A stretch of 36,371 nucleotides of DNA from DAIOGN01 sp036745245 (GTDB lineage: Bacteria; Zixibacteria; MSB-5A5; JAUVRN01). The position numbers were made by a program, and so were the translations under genes. The stretch covers positions 1 to 36,371 of the forward strand of contig DAIOGN010000014.1 of NCBI GenBank assembly GCA_036745245.1, written 5' to 3'. The notes under the pieces were generated by a model. The model was not told where the DNA came from, did not search any database, and saw nothing but the letters and a program-made list of their open reading frames with translations. Of the stretch, positions 8,291 through 16,390 are shown one piece after another (position 1 is the first letter of the stretch; each line of letters opens with the position of its first letter).

Positions 8291-9574
8291 ATGTGGGAGG
8301 CCGGGAACCTGTTTAAGAAGACACGGATTGACACGGGGTTGCGCATTCTGTCTGAGCGCCACCCTTCTGTGAAATCTGTTTCTGTCGGCGTGTGGGTGGA
8401 CGTCGGCTCCAGGCATGAAAGCCCGGAGCTGGCGGGCCTCTCTCATCTCATCGAACACATGACCTTCAAGGGCACGCGAAGGCGCACGGCCCGCCAGATC
8501 GTGGCGGAGTTCGAGTCGCGCGGCGGCGGGGTGAATGCCTTCACCAGCCGGGAACATACCTGTTACTACGCCAAGATGCTGGGCACCCACCTGCCGGTGG
8601 CCATCGACGTGTTGTCCGATATCGTACGGCACTCGCGCTACGATGCGGGTGAACTCAAGCGTGAACAGAAGGTGATCTTTGAAGAGATCAAAGACGTTCA
8701 CGACACCCCGTCCGACTGGGTGCATGACCTGTTCGCCCAGACCCACTGGGGGATGAAGTCCCTTGGACTGCCGGTGCTTGGCAAGCGCCCTACGGTGGGG
8801 CGCGCCGAGCGCGGGAACATCCTGCACTACCGCAGGCGGCACTACACGCCCTCTCGTATCGTGGTGGCGGCCTGCGGCGACGTGGATCACAAGGAGCTGG
8901 TGCGCCTGGTGCGCAAACACCTCGGCGACTGGTCCAATGGTCACGGCGTGGGTCCGGGAACGGCGCAACCAACGGTCAAAGGCGGCTTAAAGGTATTTGT
9001 TCACCGCTCGGCGCAATCCCATGTGGTACTGGGCGTTCCGTCGTTGCCGTACGACCACGAAAAGAAGTTCTCGTTGTTGCTTCTGCAGCAGCTCTTCGGG
9101 GGCGGAATGTCGTCCCGTCTGTTCCAGAGGATCCGTGAAGAGCTGTCGCTGGCGTACAGCGTGTATTCATTTCAGGACTCCTACCGAGACTGCGGCGTGT
9201 TCGGCCTGTACCTGGGCACCGACCCGAAAACCGCTGCGAAGGCGGCGGATGCGAGCGCGGTGGAGCTGGGCCGCCTCCGGAAGGGCGACTTCACAAAGAC
9301 CGAAATAGAGTCCGCGCGCGAACAGCTCAAGGGACAGCTGGTCCTGGGCCTGGAGAACACGTCCAGCCGGATGAACCGCATCGCTCGTCAGGAGCTGTTC
9401 CTCGGACGCCAGGTGAGCCTGTCGGACACGCTCAAGCGCATCGACGCCGTGAAGCTGGAGTCGGTGGCCGAGCTGGCAAAGGCCATGATTTCGCGCAAGC
9501 GTCTGACGGCTGTGGCCGTGGGACCCTTGCCCGAGAATCTGCTCTCAGAAGTCGATTGGTCGCCTTTGGGGTGA
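8291..9574 (+). CDS. M16 family zinc peptidase
   Basis: This 427-residue protein is a single-chain M16 (pitrilysin/processing-peptidase-like) metalloprotease. The inverted zinc motif HxxEH is seen as HLIEH with His52, Glu55 and His56, and the third zinc ligand is Glu132 in KVIFEEIKD. The C-terminal half has the R/Y substrate region (SSRLFQRIREELSLAYSVYS). Genes of this type, such as mlpA/ymxG of Bacillus, sit just after pnp in many genomes, and this one follows pnp by 29 bases. ATG 8291 is the first start. A GGGAGG at 8295-8300 lies inside the frame and could instead serve a CTG at 8309, which would give an N-terminus closer to family norm. Substrates are unknown, and I see no signal peptide. 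Confidence 0.93.
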   Translation: MWEAGNLFKKTRIDTGLRILSERHPSVKSVSVGVWVDVGSRHESPELAGLSHLIEHMTFKGTRRRTARQIVAEFESRGGGVNAFTSREHTCYYAKMLGTHLPVAIDVLSDIVRHSRYDAGELKREQKVIFEEIKDVHDTPSDWVHDLFAQTHWGMKSLGLPVLGKRPTVGRAERGNILHYRRRHYTPSRIVVAACGDVDHKELVRLVRKHLGDWSNGHGVGPGTAQPTVKGGLKVFVHRSAQSHVVLGVPSLPYDHEKKFSLLLLQQLFGGGMSSRLFQRIREELSLAYSVYSFQDSYRDCGVFGLYLGTDPKTAAKAADASAVELGRLRKGDFTKTEIESAREQLKGQLVLGLENTSSRMNRIARQELFLGRQVSLSDTLKRIDAVKLESVAELAKAMISRKRLTAVAVGPLPENLLSEVDWSPLG

Positions 9575-9577
9575 GCC

Positions 9578-10334
9578 TTGGTACTCTGCTACCACGGCGT
9601 ACGCTCAGGGTTTGAGCCGGGAATTTCCGCACTGCCTGCGGGCCGGCTGGAACGTCAGCTGGACTATTTTCTCGCGCGCNNNNNNNNNNCCTATCGCGAC
9701 TGATTCAAACTCCAACGAATCCACGACACTCTCGGTAACGCTCGACGACGCGTTGACCAGCCAGGTGGACCTGTGGGCGGGGCCGCTGGCAGAACGAGGG
9801 CTTAGGGCTACGCTCTTCGTGCCGGCAGGATTCGTCGGCCGCAGGGCGACGTGGGACTACACGGGTCGTCATCGCCGTCACGCCGCCTGGACGCAGCTGG
9901 CCGAGTGGATCGGGCAGGGGCATGCCATCGGCTCGCATGGCATGTATCACCGGGACCTTCGCAACCTGTCGCAGCACGAACTGTCCTCGGAGGTCGAGGG
10001 CAGCAAACGGCTCCTGGAAGACCGGCTCGGAGTTGCTGTCGAAAGCTTATCCTATCCGTTCGGGCGCTTCAACTCACGCGTCGTGCAAGTTGTCCGGAAG
10101 GCCGGCTACACGCACGCCTTCACGGCACGACCCGACCGTACGAGCACCGACTGCTTCACTCGCCCGAGAATCGTGGTGTCCCTGTTCGACACGGAGCTGT
10201 CCATCGAGGCCCGCCTGCAATCGAGTGTCTGGGGCGGGATCGAACGGGGGAAGCAGCGCCTCATCACCTTCTGGTCGGGGGGAACCGCCCTTCGCCAGAT
10301 CTGGATTCATCGCACGGAGAACGCCGCCGCATGA
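9578..10334 (+). CDS. Polysaccharide deacetylase (NodB-like), split by an assembly gap
   Basis: The frame before the gap reads VLCYHGV, the usual first strand of this family, and starts at TTG 9578, four bases after the M16 stop; no ATG or GTG is available. After the gap the domain continues with TLDDA, which corresponds to the metal motif TFDDG with Gly replaced by Ala. Then come SHGMYH (the two metal His) and YPFGRFN. Family members remove N-acetyl groups from cell-wall or surface sugars. About 10-20 residues around the gap are missing, judging from family spacing. The gap length must be a multiple of three, so the apparent frame break is an artefact. Bacillus carries the related ylxY between pnp and its M16 gene, so the context fits. 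The stop overlaps asnS as ATGA. Confidence 0.85.
9680..9689. other. Scaffold gap (10 N) inside the deacetylase gene
   Basis: The reading frame changes across the ten N. No overlap of the flanks is visible, so some sequence, perhaps 30-60 bases by family spacing and a multiple of three, is really missing. Confidence 0.7.
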
Positions 10335-11632
10335 TCAAGCCGAAGTTTTACATATCTGAACTGCACAAGCACGTGGGCGAAGAAGTGACGCTCAAGGGCT
10401 GGCTGTACAACAAGCGCTCTTCGGGGAAGGTTGCATTCCTCATCGTGCGCGACGGTACCGGCCTCTGCCAGTGCGTGCTGGTTCAAAAAGCCGTGTCGCC
10501 CGAGGTCTTCGCGTGTTTCGAAGCGCTCACCCAGGAATGTTCGCTGGAGGTGACCGGCAAAGTGAAGGCCGATCCGCGGCAGGTGGGAGGGCATGAACTG
10601 GAACTGTCCAACCTGGCAATGATCAGCCCGGCTCCTGAGTTCCCGATCAGCCCCAAGGAACACGGCATCGACTACCTCATGACGCACCGTCACCTGTGGC
10701 TGCGTTCAAGGCGCCAGCACGCGATCCTGCGCGTACGCAACGAGATCATCCAGGCCATCCGGACATTCTTCTATGAGCGCGGCTTCCTGATGTTCGATTC
10801 ACCCATTCTCACGGGCTCGATCGGTGAGCACGCCGGCAGCCTGTTCTCCACAGAGTACTTCGACCTGGGGAAGGCCTACCTGGCGCAGACGGGGCAGCTC
10901 TACGGGGAAGCGGGCGCCATGGCCTTTGGCCGTATCTATACCTTCGGCCCCACCTTCCGCGCGGAGAAGAGCAAGACGCGCCGTCACCTCACCGAGTTCT
11001 GGATGATGGAACCGGAGATGGCCTTCTACGATAACGAAGACAGCATGCAGCTCCAGGAGGAGATGATCTGCTACATCGTCGCCTGGGTGCTGGAGAAATC
11101 GAAGGCCGAACTGGAAGTGCTCGAGCGCGACACGGCGCCCCTGGCCTCCGTAAAGCTGCCGTTCGCACGACTCTCGTACGACGACACCGTGGAGAAGTTG
11201 AAGACACTCGGCTCCGACATCAAATGGGGTGACGATCTAGGCGGCGACGACGAAACGCTGCTCACGCAGCAGTTCGATCGCCCGGTGTTCGTGTACGACT
11301 ACCCCCGCGCCATCAAGGCGTTCTACATGAAGGAGCACCCGGAGCGCGCGGACCTGGTGAAGTGTGCGGACCTTCTGGCGCCCGAAGGCTACGGCGAGAT
11401 CATCGGCGGGTCTCAGCGCGAAGACGACATCGAGAAGCTGAAGGCGCGCATCGCCGAACAGAAACTGCCCGAAGAAGCCTACGAATGGTACCTGGACCTG
11501 CGACGCTTCGGCTCGGTGCCTCATTCAGGATTCGGCCTGGGCATAGAGCGCACGGTGGCCTGGATCTGCGGACTCAAGCACATCCGCGAGGCGATCCCGT
11601 TCGCGCGGACGATGGGGCGGTTGTACCCGTAG
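10331..11632 (+). CDS. asnS: Asparaginyl-tRNA synthetase
   Basis: A class IIb synthetase charging tRNA-Asn. The 433 residues begin with the OB-fold anticodon-binding domain (VTLKGWLYNKRSSGKVAFLIVRDGTG). The catalytic core has motif 1 around FLMFDSPILTGS, motif 2 FRAEKSKTRRHLTEFWMME from Phe209, and motif 3 GFGLGIERTVAWI with Arg407. The ending (IPFARTMGRLYP) is a variant of the IPFPRTPGR ending of AsnRS. The sequence SIGEHAGSLF stands where many enzymes have DCEGAGEMF, which places it in an AsnRS subgroup but leaves some room for an AspRS/AsnRS-like relative. ATG 10331 overlaps the deacetylase stop (ATGA). An open frame continues far upstream but only as shadow of the previous gene. It is the last gene before a terminator. 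Confidence 0.93.
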   Translation: MIKPKFYISELHKHVGEEVTLKGWLYNKRSSGKVAFLIVRDGTGLCQCVLVQKAVSPEVFACFEALTQECSLEVTGKVKADPRQVGGHELELSNLAMISPAPEFPISPKEHGIDYLMTHRHLWLRSRRQHAILRVRNEIIQAIRTFFYERGFLMFDSPILTGSIGEHAGSLFSTEYFDLGKAYLAQTGQLYGEAGAMAFGRIYTFGPTFRAEKSKTRRHLTEFWMMEPEMAFYDNEDSMQLQEEMICYIVAWVLEKSKAELEVLERDTAPLASVKLPFARLSYDDTVEKLKTLGSDIKWGDDLGGDDETLLTQQFDRPVFVYDYPRAIKAFYMKEHPERADLVKCADLLAPEGYGEIIGGSQREDDIEKLKARIAEQKLPEEAYEWYLDLRRFGSVPHSGFGLGIERTVAWICGLKHIREAIPFARTMGRLYP

Positions 11633-11660
11633 CGCTGATTGGCGTCTTCGCTTGAACTTC

Positions 11661-11689
11661 TTGTAGCTTCGCCAGCCGGCGCGTATTAT
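11661..11689 (+). promoter_or_regulatory. Possible sigma-70-type promoter for the dockerin protein gene
   Basis: TTGTAG at 11661-11666 and TATTAT at 11684-11689 are separated by exactly 17 bases. The -10 box matches five of six positions, the -35 box only the leading TTG. It overlaps the asnS terminator hairpin and lies about 80 bases before the next gene. Confidence 0.4.
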
Positions 11690-11704
11690 CCGGTCGGCTT
11701 TTTA
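11674..11704 (+). terminator. Intrinsic terminator after asnS
   Basis: AGCCGGC at 11674-11680 pairs with GTCGGCT at 11693-11699 (seven pairs, one G-U), followed by a T run. It lies about 40 bases after the asnS stop and would end the infB-asnS transcript. Confidence 0.65.
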
Positions 11705-11772
11705 ATGATCGACTGACCGCCGGACCCACCGGCTGGGATCGCCAGTCAAGTGGACTGAAATGGAGACGTGGT

Positions 11773-13874
11773 ATGCCCGGGACTCCGAGGCCATCCGAAC
11801 TCGATCTACCCGGACAACACCGTGTCATGACGTGGCTCCTCAGTGTGACCGTGGCGCTTCTTGGGGTGAATTCACTCCCGAGTGTGCAGGCGCACGCGCA
11901 ATGTGAGCCTCCCTGGGTGTGTGGCGATGCGAACGGCTCGGGAATTCTGACGTCTTCCGACGTCATTACCCTCATCCATTACGTCCGAGGCACAGGTGTC
12001 CCTCCAGTCAGTCTCGCCTGCACCGACGTCGATGATCACGAGCTCGTCACAGTGCGGGACGTTGCCCGGCTTGCCAAGAGTGTATTTGAGCTCTGGCAAT
12101 ACCCGAACTGCGGCCCCACACAGCCGCCTGTGACTTGCATTCCCTCAACCGACTACATACTTTCCTACAGCCATACCTTTCCAGCCAATGCCACGTCGTA
12201 CTGGATGAATCTCACTATTACGGCGAAACCCGGTAAGAACATGCAGGCGCTCCACCTGCCATTTCGAATCGAGGTCGGCGGAGCGACTCCTGGTCTTACA
12301 TATGATAGCATCGTACTCCCCAATGAACTTGGATGGAGCTATAACTGGAAGGTTATGGATCCGGACGAGACGGGGTTGGGCGATCTCCTCCTCCAATTCC
12401 AGGACTACAGGGATTCGGACACGGGGTTCTACCTTCTGGCGAGTATTCGACTCACCATGCCGGCATCCGNNNNNNNNNNGAGTCGGGACAGCCCACGAGC
12501 TACCCCATGCTATTGGATGACACCCTGGGCGCTTGGATTCCTTACGGGTTGGGCACCTTGGCGGGCCAGAGCGCGCTCTCGGGAACGGTGTTCGACGATA
12601 GCGACGGGGATTGCAGCCAGGGGCTTGCCGAAGCGGGATTGAGTGGGCTCGTGGTCAGGTTGTTGCCGCCCGACATCGCCACGGTTACGGATAATTCGGG
12701 GTTCTATGTCTTCGACAGCCTGTCCCCAGGCGTGTACACAGTCGAGGTAACTCCTCCACTGTGGAGCGCGCTGTGTCCGGGCTCGCCTGCCAGCCACACA
12801 AAGAGTGTGGGCCTGCAGACGGCTTTCACGGAACTGGACTTCGCGCTCGACCTCGATCCGGTATGGGACCTGAGGGCGCACGTGGGAATGACTCCTGCCA
12901 GAGCAGGGAAGGACTTAGCGATCACAGCCATGTGCATTAACCAGGGCTCCGCCGTGTCACCTCCGGCGGTCGTAGAGCTGTTCCTTCCGGTTGAAGCGGC
13001 TTTTTCCTATTCGGAGAGCATTTCAGCAGGACCCGGGACCTACTCCCCTGGAAGCCACTCCGTGACCTGGAGTCTGGGTGCGCTCAACCCGGGTGAGTCC
13101 GAAACGGAGCGACTGCGCGCGATCCTGTCGATTCCTCAAAGCACGCCCTTGGGCACTCCGTTATGTGCGATGGTCGCCGCGAATCCACCATTAGGCGACG
13201 CCGACTCAGCGAACAATGTAGCCAGCGACTGTCGAGAGGTCGTTGCGTCGTCGGACCCCAACTCAAAGTCGGTTTCACCCGTGGGCACGAGCCCGGGAGG
13301 ATTCGTCCCCAGAGACGAGACGCTAAGCTATCACATTGATTTTCAGAACACCGGTAGCGACTCGGCCATGGACGTCGTGATTCGGGACAGTCTCGATCTC
13401 GACCTGGACATTGGCAGTGTGCAGTCGGGGGTCAGCAGTCATCCCTATACTCTCTCCATAACGGGGAGAGAATTGACATGGACGTTCAGCAACGTCCAGC
13501 TTCCGGACAGCGTGACCGATGAGCCTGGAAGTCACGCTTTTGTCGAGTACACGATCCGGCCCTCCGGAGCAGCTCCTGTAGGGGCGCAGATCTCGAATCA
13601 CGCCAGCGTGCGGATAGATTCGGATCCGCCCGCATTCACCGACACGGTCATCAACTCGATTTGCCCTACTGCATCGCCGGGCGACGTCGACGGAAGCGGC
13701 ATGGTTACATCAGCCGACATCATTTATCTTGTGAATGCCGTGTTCAAATCGGGACCTCCTCCCGTCGGCGCGCTGGGAGACATCAATTGCAATCTGGCGA
13801 TCAATTCGGGCGACATAATTCTGCTCGTAAACTACGTCTTCAAGGGTGGACCGCCTCCGTGCTCTCCCTGTTAG
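11773..13874 (+). CDS. Secreted multidomain protein with dockerin-like domains at both ends (assembly gap inside)
   Basis: About 700 residues, read across the gap at 12470-12479 where the frame shifts. A signal peptide (MTWLLSVTVALLG to VQAHAQ) is followed by a dockerin-like pair of calcium loops (GDANGSGILTSSDV, then a degenerate second copy). A beta-rich domain follows, then an SdrD-B/Cna-B-like domain (LSGTVFDDSDGDC to VYTVEV). Next come two DUF11/CARDB-like modules, the second opening with DPNSKSVSP and FQNTGSDSAMDV, a pattern common in secreted FCB proteins. The C-terminus is a clean dockerin (GDVDGSGMVTSADIIYLVNA, then GDINCNLAINSGDIILLVNY). ATG 11773 has GGAGA upstream; ATG 11827 would give a shorter signal peptide. 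Base and codon use is looser than in the housekeeping genes. No cohesin is visible in this window, so the partner, if any, is elsewhere. A surface or envelope role is likely; the exact function is unknown. Confidence 0.82.
12470..12479. other. Scaffold gap (10 N) inside the dockerin protein gene
   Basis: Upstream frame 1 and downstream frame 0 both encode sensible beta-rich protein, so the true gap length must leave remainder 2 when divided by three. The flanks do not visibly overlap. Confidence 0.7.
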
Positions 13875-13899
13875 ACGCCTAGTCCAGCGTCCGTGCTTC

Positions 13900-13920
13900 A
13901 CCCTTGCGAGCAGGGTCTTT
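13900..13920 (+). terminator. Weak hairpin after the dockerin protein gene
   Basis: ACCCT at 13900-13904 pairs with AGGGT at 13912-13916 around a seven-base loop, followed by CTTTGTTG. It is 26 bases past the stop. The stem is short and the T run is broken, so termination is only possible. Confidence 0.35.
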
Positions 13921-14002
13921 GTTGTCGATCCTGCTTGTGAGCCGATACGTGAGGTGAGTTCCCTACTCATTACAAGCCGAGGAGCACGGGAGTCGACACA
14001 TA

Positions 14003-15322
14003 CTGAGCAAGTATCTCTGGCTGTTTGCGCTAGCCCTCTGCCTGCGAATCGCCTTCGCCTTCGTCTCTGTTAGCCAGTTCGAAGCTCCCGACGCCATCCG
14101 ACATCTCTCTCGCGACACCGAGCACTACACCGAAGCAGGGGATCGCCTGCGCGTGGAATCGACGCTGCACTCCACCGGAGTTCGCCTCTTCGGACCAGGG
14201 TACCCCGTGTTCCTGGCAATCTCGGGTGTCGTCGCGGGCTCAAGCGTTGTAGCCATCCTGGGCATTCAGATCGTGCTGGCCGCGGCCGGTGCGGTACTCA
14301 TCGCCCTGCTGACCTTTCGGATCACCGGCCAGAGTCGCGTGGCGCTTGTCGCCGGCACCCTGCACGCACTATCACTCTCCGCATTGGGTCAATCCGCTGC
14401 ATTCATGGCGGAAGCACTCGGGCTGGTCCTCACCCTTTCCGGGTTCCTGCTCTACTGCAGGGCGTCTGTCCAGGGCCGGCTCCTGGAAGCAGCGCTGGCA
14501 GGGGTGGTCCTGGGGCTGGCGATTCTCACCAGTTCGCCGGCGATGATCCTGCTTCTCGCACTGCCCGTGTTGACGCTCGCGCATCCCTCCGAACCGGACG
14601 AGCCATGGACTGCGACGCTCAGGCGTCGCTCTCCGGTGTGGGCCGTAGCAACGGCCATGATGCTGTTTCTGCCCACGCTTTGGATCGTACACAATCGAGC
14701 GACGTACGGGGTTCACTACGTCAGGCAGATCGAGGCCGTCAACCGGATCCGATCGGCGGCCGCTTTTCGCCTGTACCAGGATGGCACGCCCTTTGAAACG
14801 TCCATGGCGGAGGCCGGGGATTCCATCCGCGTGCAGGCTGAGCGGCTGGGCAATGAACACCAGGCATTTGAGGCGGTCTCCGTTCGCGTGTTCGAGGACG
14901 CTCTGCTCAGAAATCCCTGGATGTGCCTGGCGGTGTACCTGGGCACGATCGACGACAACGTGAACACGGACGACGGCGTCTGGCTCACGCAGTTTCCGCA
15001 CTGGCAAACCGCACTCAGGCATTGGAAGACGGTAAGCGAAACGTACCTGCTGCGTTATCGGATGCTGGTTCTGTGTCTGATCGGTGTCTGGGTTCTCATT
15101 CGACAGAAGGAGAAGCGCCTCGCGTGGGTGCTTGCGGGCCTGTTTGTCATCTTTGCCCTCGGAGCCGGCGTCTCCCCCTGGCAGGGGAACCGGCTATTCT
15201 ATGCCGGCCAGATCGCCAGTTCACCATTGATGGCTGTCGCCATTCTTGCTGCCTGCGACCGGGTGCGAAGCAGGCTCTCACATGGTCGCGACACATCGCC
15301 TGCCACACAAGCAGCCGGCTAG
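14003..15322 (+). CDS. Membrane protein of the GT-C glycosyltransferase type (GT39/ArnT-like), non-canonical start
   Basis: A polytopic membrane protein of about 439 residues. The first helix (LWLFALALCLRIAFAFV) is followed by an acidic loop with DTEHYTEAGDRL and then FGPGYPVFLAI. That arrangement of an acidic motif after helix 1 and a GPGYP-type motif before helix 2 is typical of lipid-linked-sugar glycosyltransferases (GT-C, PMT/ArnT class). About eight to ten further hydrophobic segments follow, with a soluble loop at roughly residues 230-310. The frame is open from 13958 and has no ATG, GTG or TTG until GTG 14153, which would delete helix 1 and the acidic motif. CTG 14003, ten bases after GGGAG, is my best start. 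The sugar donor and acceptor cannot be told. It may be transcribed alone. Confidence 0.7.
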   Translation: MSKYLWLFALALCLRIAFAFVSVSQFEAPDAIRHLSRDTEHYTEAGDRLRVESTLHSTGVRLFGPGYPVFLAISGVVAGSSVVAILGIQIVLAAAGAVLIALLTFRITGQSRVALVAGTLHALSLSALGQSAAFMAEALGLVLTLSGFLLYCRASVQGRLLEAALAGVVLGLAILTSSPAMILLLALPVLTLAHPSEPDEPWTATLRRRSPVWAVATAMMLFLPTLWIVHNRATYGVHYVRQIEAVNRIRSAAAFRLYQDGTPFETSMAEAGDSIRVQAERLGNEHQAFEAVSVRVFEDALLRNPWMCLAVYLGTIDDNVNTDDGVWLTQFPHWQTALRHWKTVSETYLLRYRMLVLCLIGVWVLIRQKEKRLAWVLAGLFVIFALGAGVSPWQGNRLFYAGQIASSPLMAVAILAACDRVRSRLSHGRDTSPATQAAG

Positions 15323-15375
15323 GCGGGCTGCTTCTCACTTGCGACGCTCCACCGGATTCGAGTATTTGACATAGC

Positions 15376-16284
15376 ATGACATCACGCACCCCCCAGCGAG
15401 CCCCGGGCCGGTTCAAGCCCCTCGCCCCGGCTCCAGCCGCTCCTCAGCGCCTCCCGGAGTGGTTCAAAATCAAGCATGTCCTGTCCCCGAAGTACGAGGA
15501 AGTGCGGGGCATCATGGATCGGCACGATCTGCACACGGTCTGCCGCGAGGCCAACTGCCCCAACGCCAGGGAATGTTGGCATCACGGCACGGCCACGTTT
15601 ATGATCCTGGGGGACGTGTGCACTCGCGGCTGTACATTCTGTGACGTCATGAAGGGCCAGCCCACCGTCACCGACTGGGCCGAGCCGGCCCGAGTCGCGG
15701 ACGCGGCCGCAGAGATGGGTTTGCGCTATGTGGTGGTCACCTCGGTCGACCGGGATGACCTGCCCGACGGCGGGGCGGAGATGTTCGCCCGAACCATCCG
15801 CGCGCTGCGGCACCGAGTCCCAGGAATAGAGGTGGAGGTTCTGATACCAGACTTTCAGGGCGACCCGGAGGCGCTTCGAGTGGTGCTTGAAGCAGAGCCG
15901 GACGTGCTCAACCACAATCTCGAGACCGTGCCCAGGCTCTACACCACAGTGAGGCGCGGAGCCAAGTACCAGCAGTCGCTCGATCTCCTCAGGCAGGCGC
16001 GTACAATATCTCCTCGCATCACCATCAAGTCGGGGCTCATGGTGGGTCTCGGTGAACGGACCGGCGAACTCCTCCAGACCATGCGCGACATCCGCGACAC
16101 CGGCTGCGACCTCCTCACGATCGGCCAGTATCTGGCACCCTCACGCGAGCACCATCCCGTGGTTAATTTTGTGACACCCCGCACGTTCGAGAGACTTGGA
16201 CATTACGGTAACGCTCTCGGATTCCGCAACGTGTTCTCGGGCCCGCTGGTCCGCAGTTCGTACCACGCGTTCGAAGAGCGCTGA
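15376..16284 (+). CDS. lipA: Lipoyl synthase
   Basis: LipA is a radical SAM enzyme that inserts two sulfurs into octanoyl groups bound to lipoyl domains of pyruvate and 2-oxoglutarate dehydrogenases and the glycine cleavage H protein. Both iron-sulfur cluster sites are complete. The auxiliary cluster uses Cys56, Cys61 and Cys67 (CREANC then ECW). The radical SAM cluster uses Cys82, Cys86 and Cys89 (CTRGCTFC). The C-terminal RSSYHA provides the serine ligand at 294 or 295. The length of 302 is normal. The N-terminus is Pro/Ala-rich before EWFKIK. No lipB or lplA neighbour is seen here. The Shine-Dalgarno sequence is weak. Confidence 0.96.
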   Translation: MTSRTPQRAPGRFKPLAPAPAAPQRLPEWFKIKHVLSPKYEEVRGIMDRHDLHTVCREANCPNARECWHHGTATFMILGDVCTRGCTFCDVMKGQPTVTDWAEPARVADAAAEMGLRYVVVTSVDRDDLPDGGAEMFARTIRALRHRVPGIEVEVLIPDFQGDPEALRVVLEAEPDVLNHNLETVPRLYTTVRRGAKYQQSLDLLRQARTISPRITIKSGLMVGLGERTGELLQTMRDIRDTGCDLLTIGQYLAPSREHHPVVNFVTPRTFERLGHYGNALGFRNVFSGPLVRSSYHAFEER

Positions 16285-16327
16285 CGCGCTATAGTGCCCG
16301 CACCATAACGCAGCCAACTGCACCGCA

Positions 16328-16367
16328 TTTTGCGCCCTCTTTTCGTGTGCATCTTTTGGGCGCGGAA
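16328..16367. repeat. Inverted repeat between lipA and the HD-GYP regulator
   Basis: TTTTGCGCCC at 16328-16337 can pair with GGGCGCGGAA at 16358-16367 (six perfect G-C pairs, then two G-U and two A-U) around a 20-base loop. There is no T run after it on either strand, so it may be a leader structure or operator rather than a terminator. Confidence 0.4.
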
Positions 16368-16390
16368 AAGCTGAACATACTCAAACCTTG

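Noticed and set aside
11773..13874. Dockerin domains as evidence for a cellulosome
   Set aside because: No cohesin, scaffoldin or glycoside hydrolase is seen; dockerin-like repeats are frequent in secreted proteins of FCB-type bacteria without cellulosomes.
15366..15371. TTGACA directly before lipA
   Set aside because: It is five bases from the ATG, so it cannot be the -35 box of a lipA promoter.
16319..16334. TGCACCGCATTTTGCG as a sigma-54 promoter for the HD-GYP gene
   Set aside because: The -12 half fits, but the invariant GG of the -24 element is missing.
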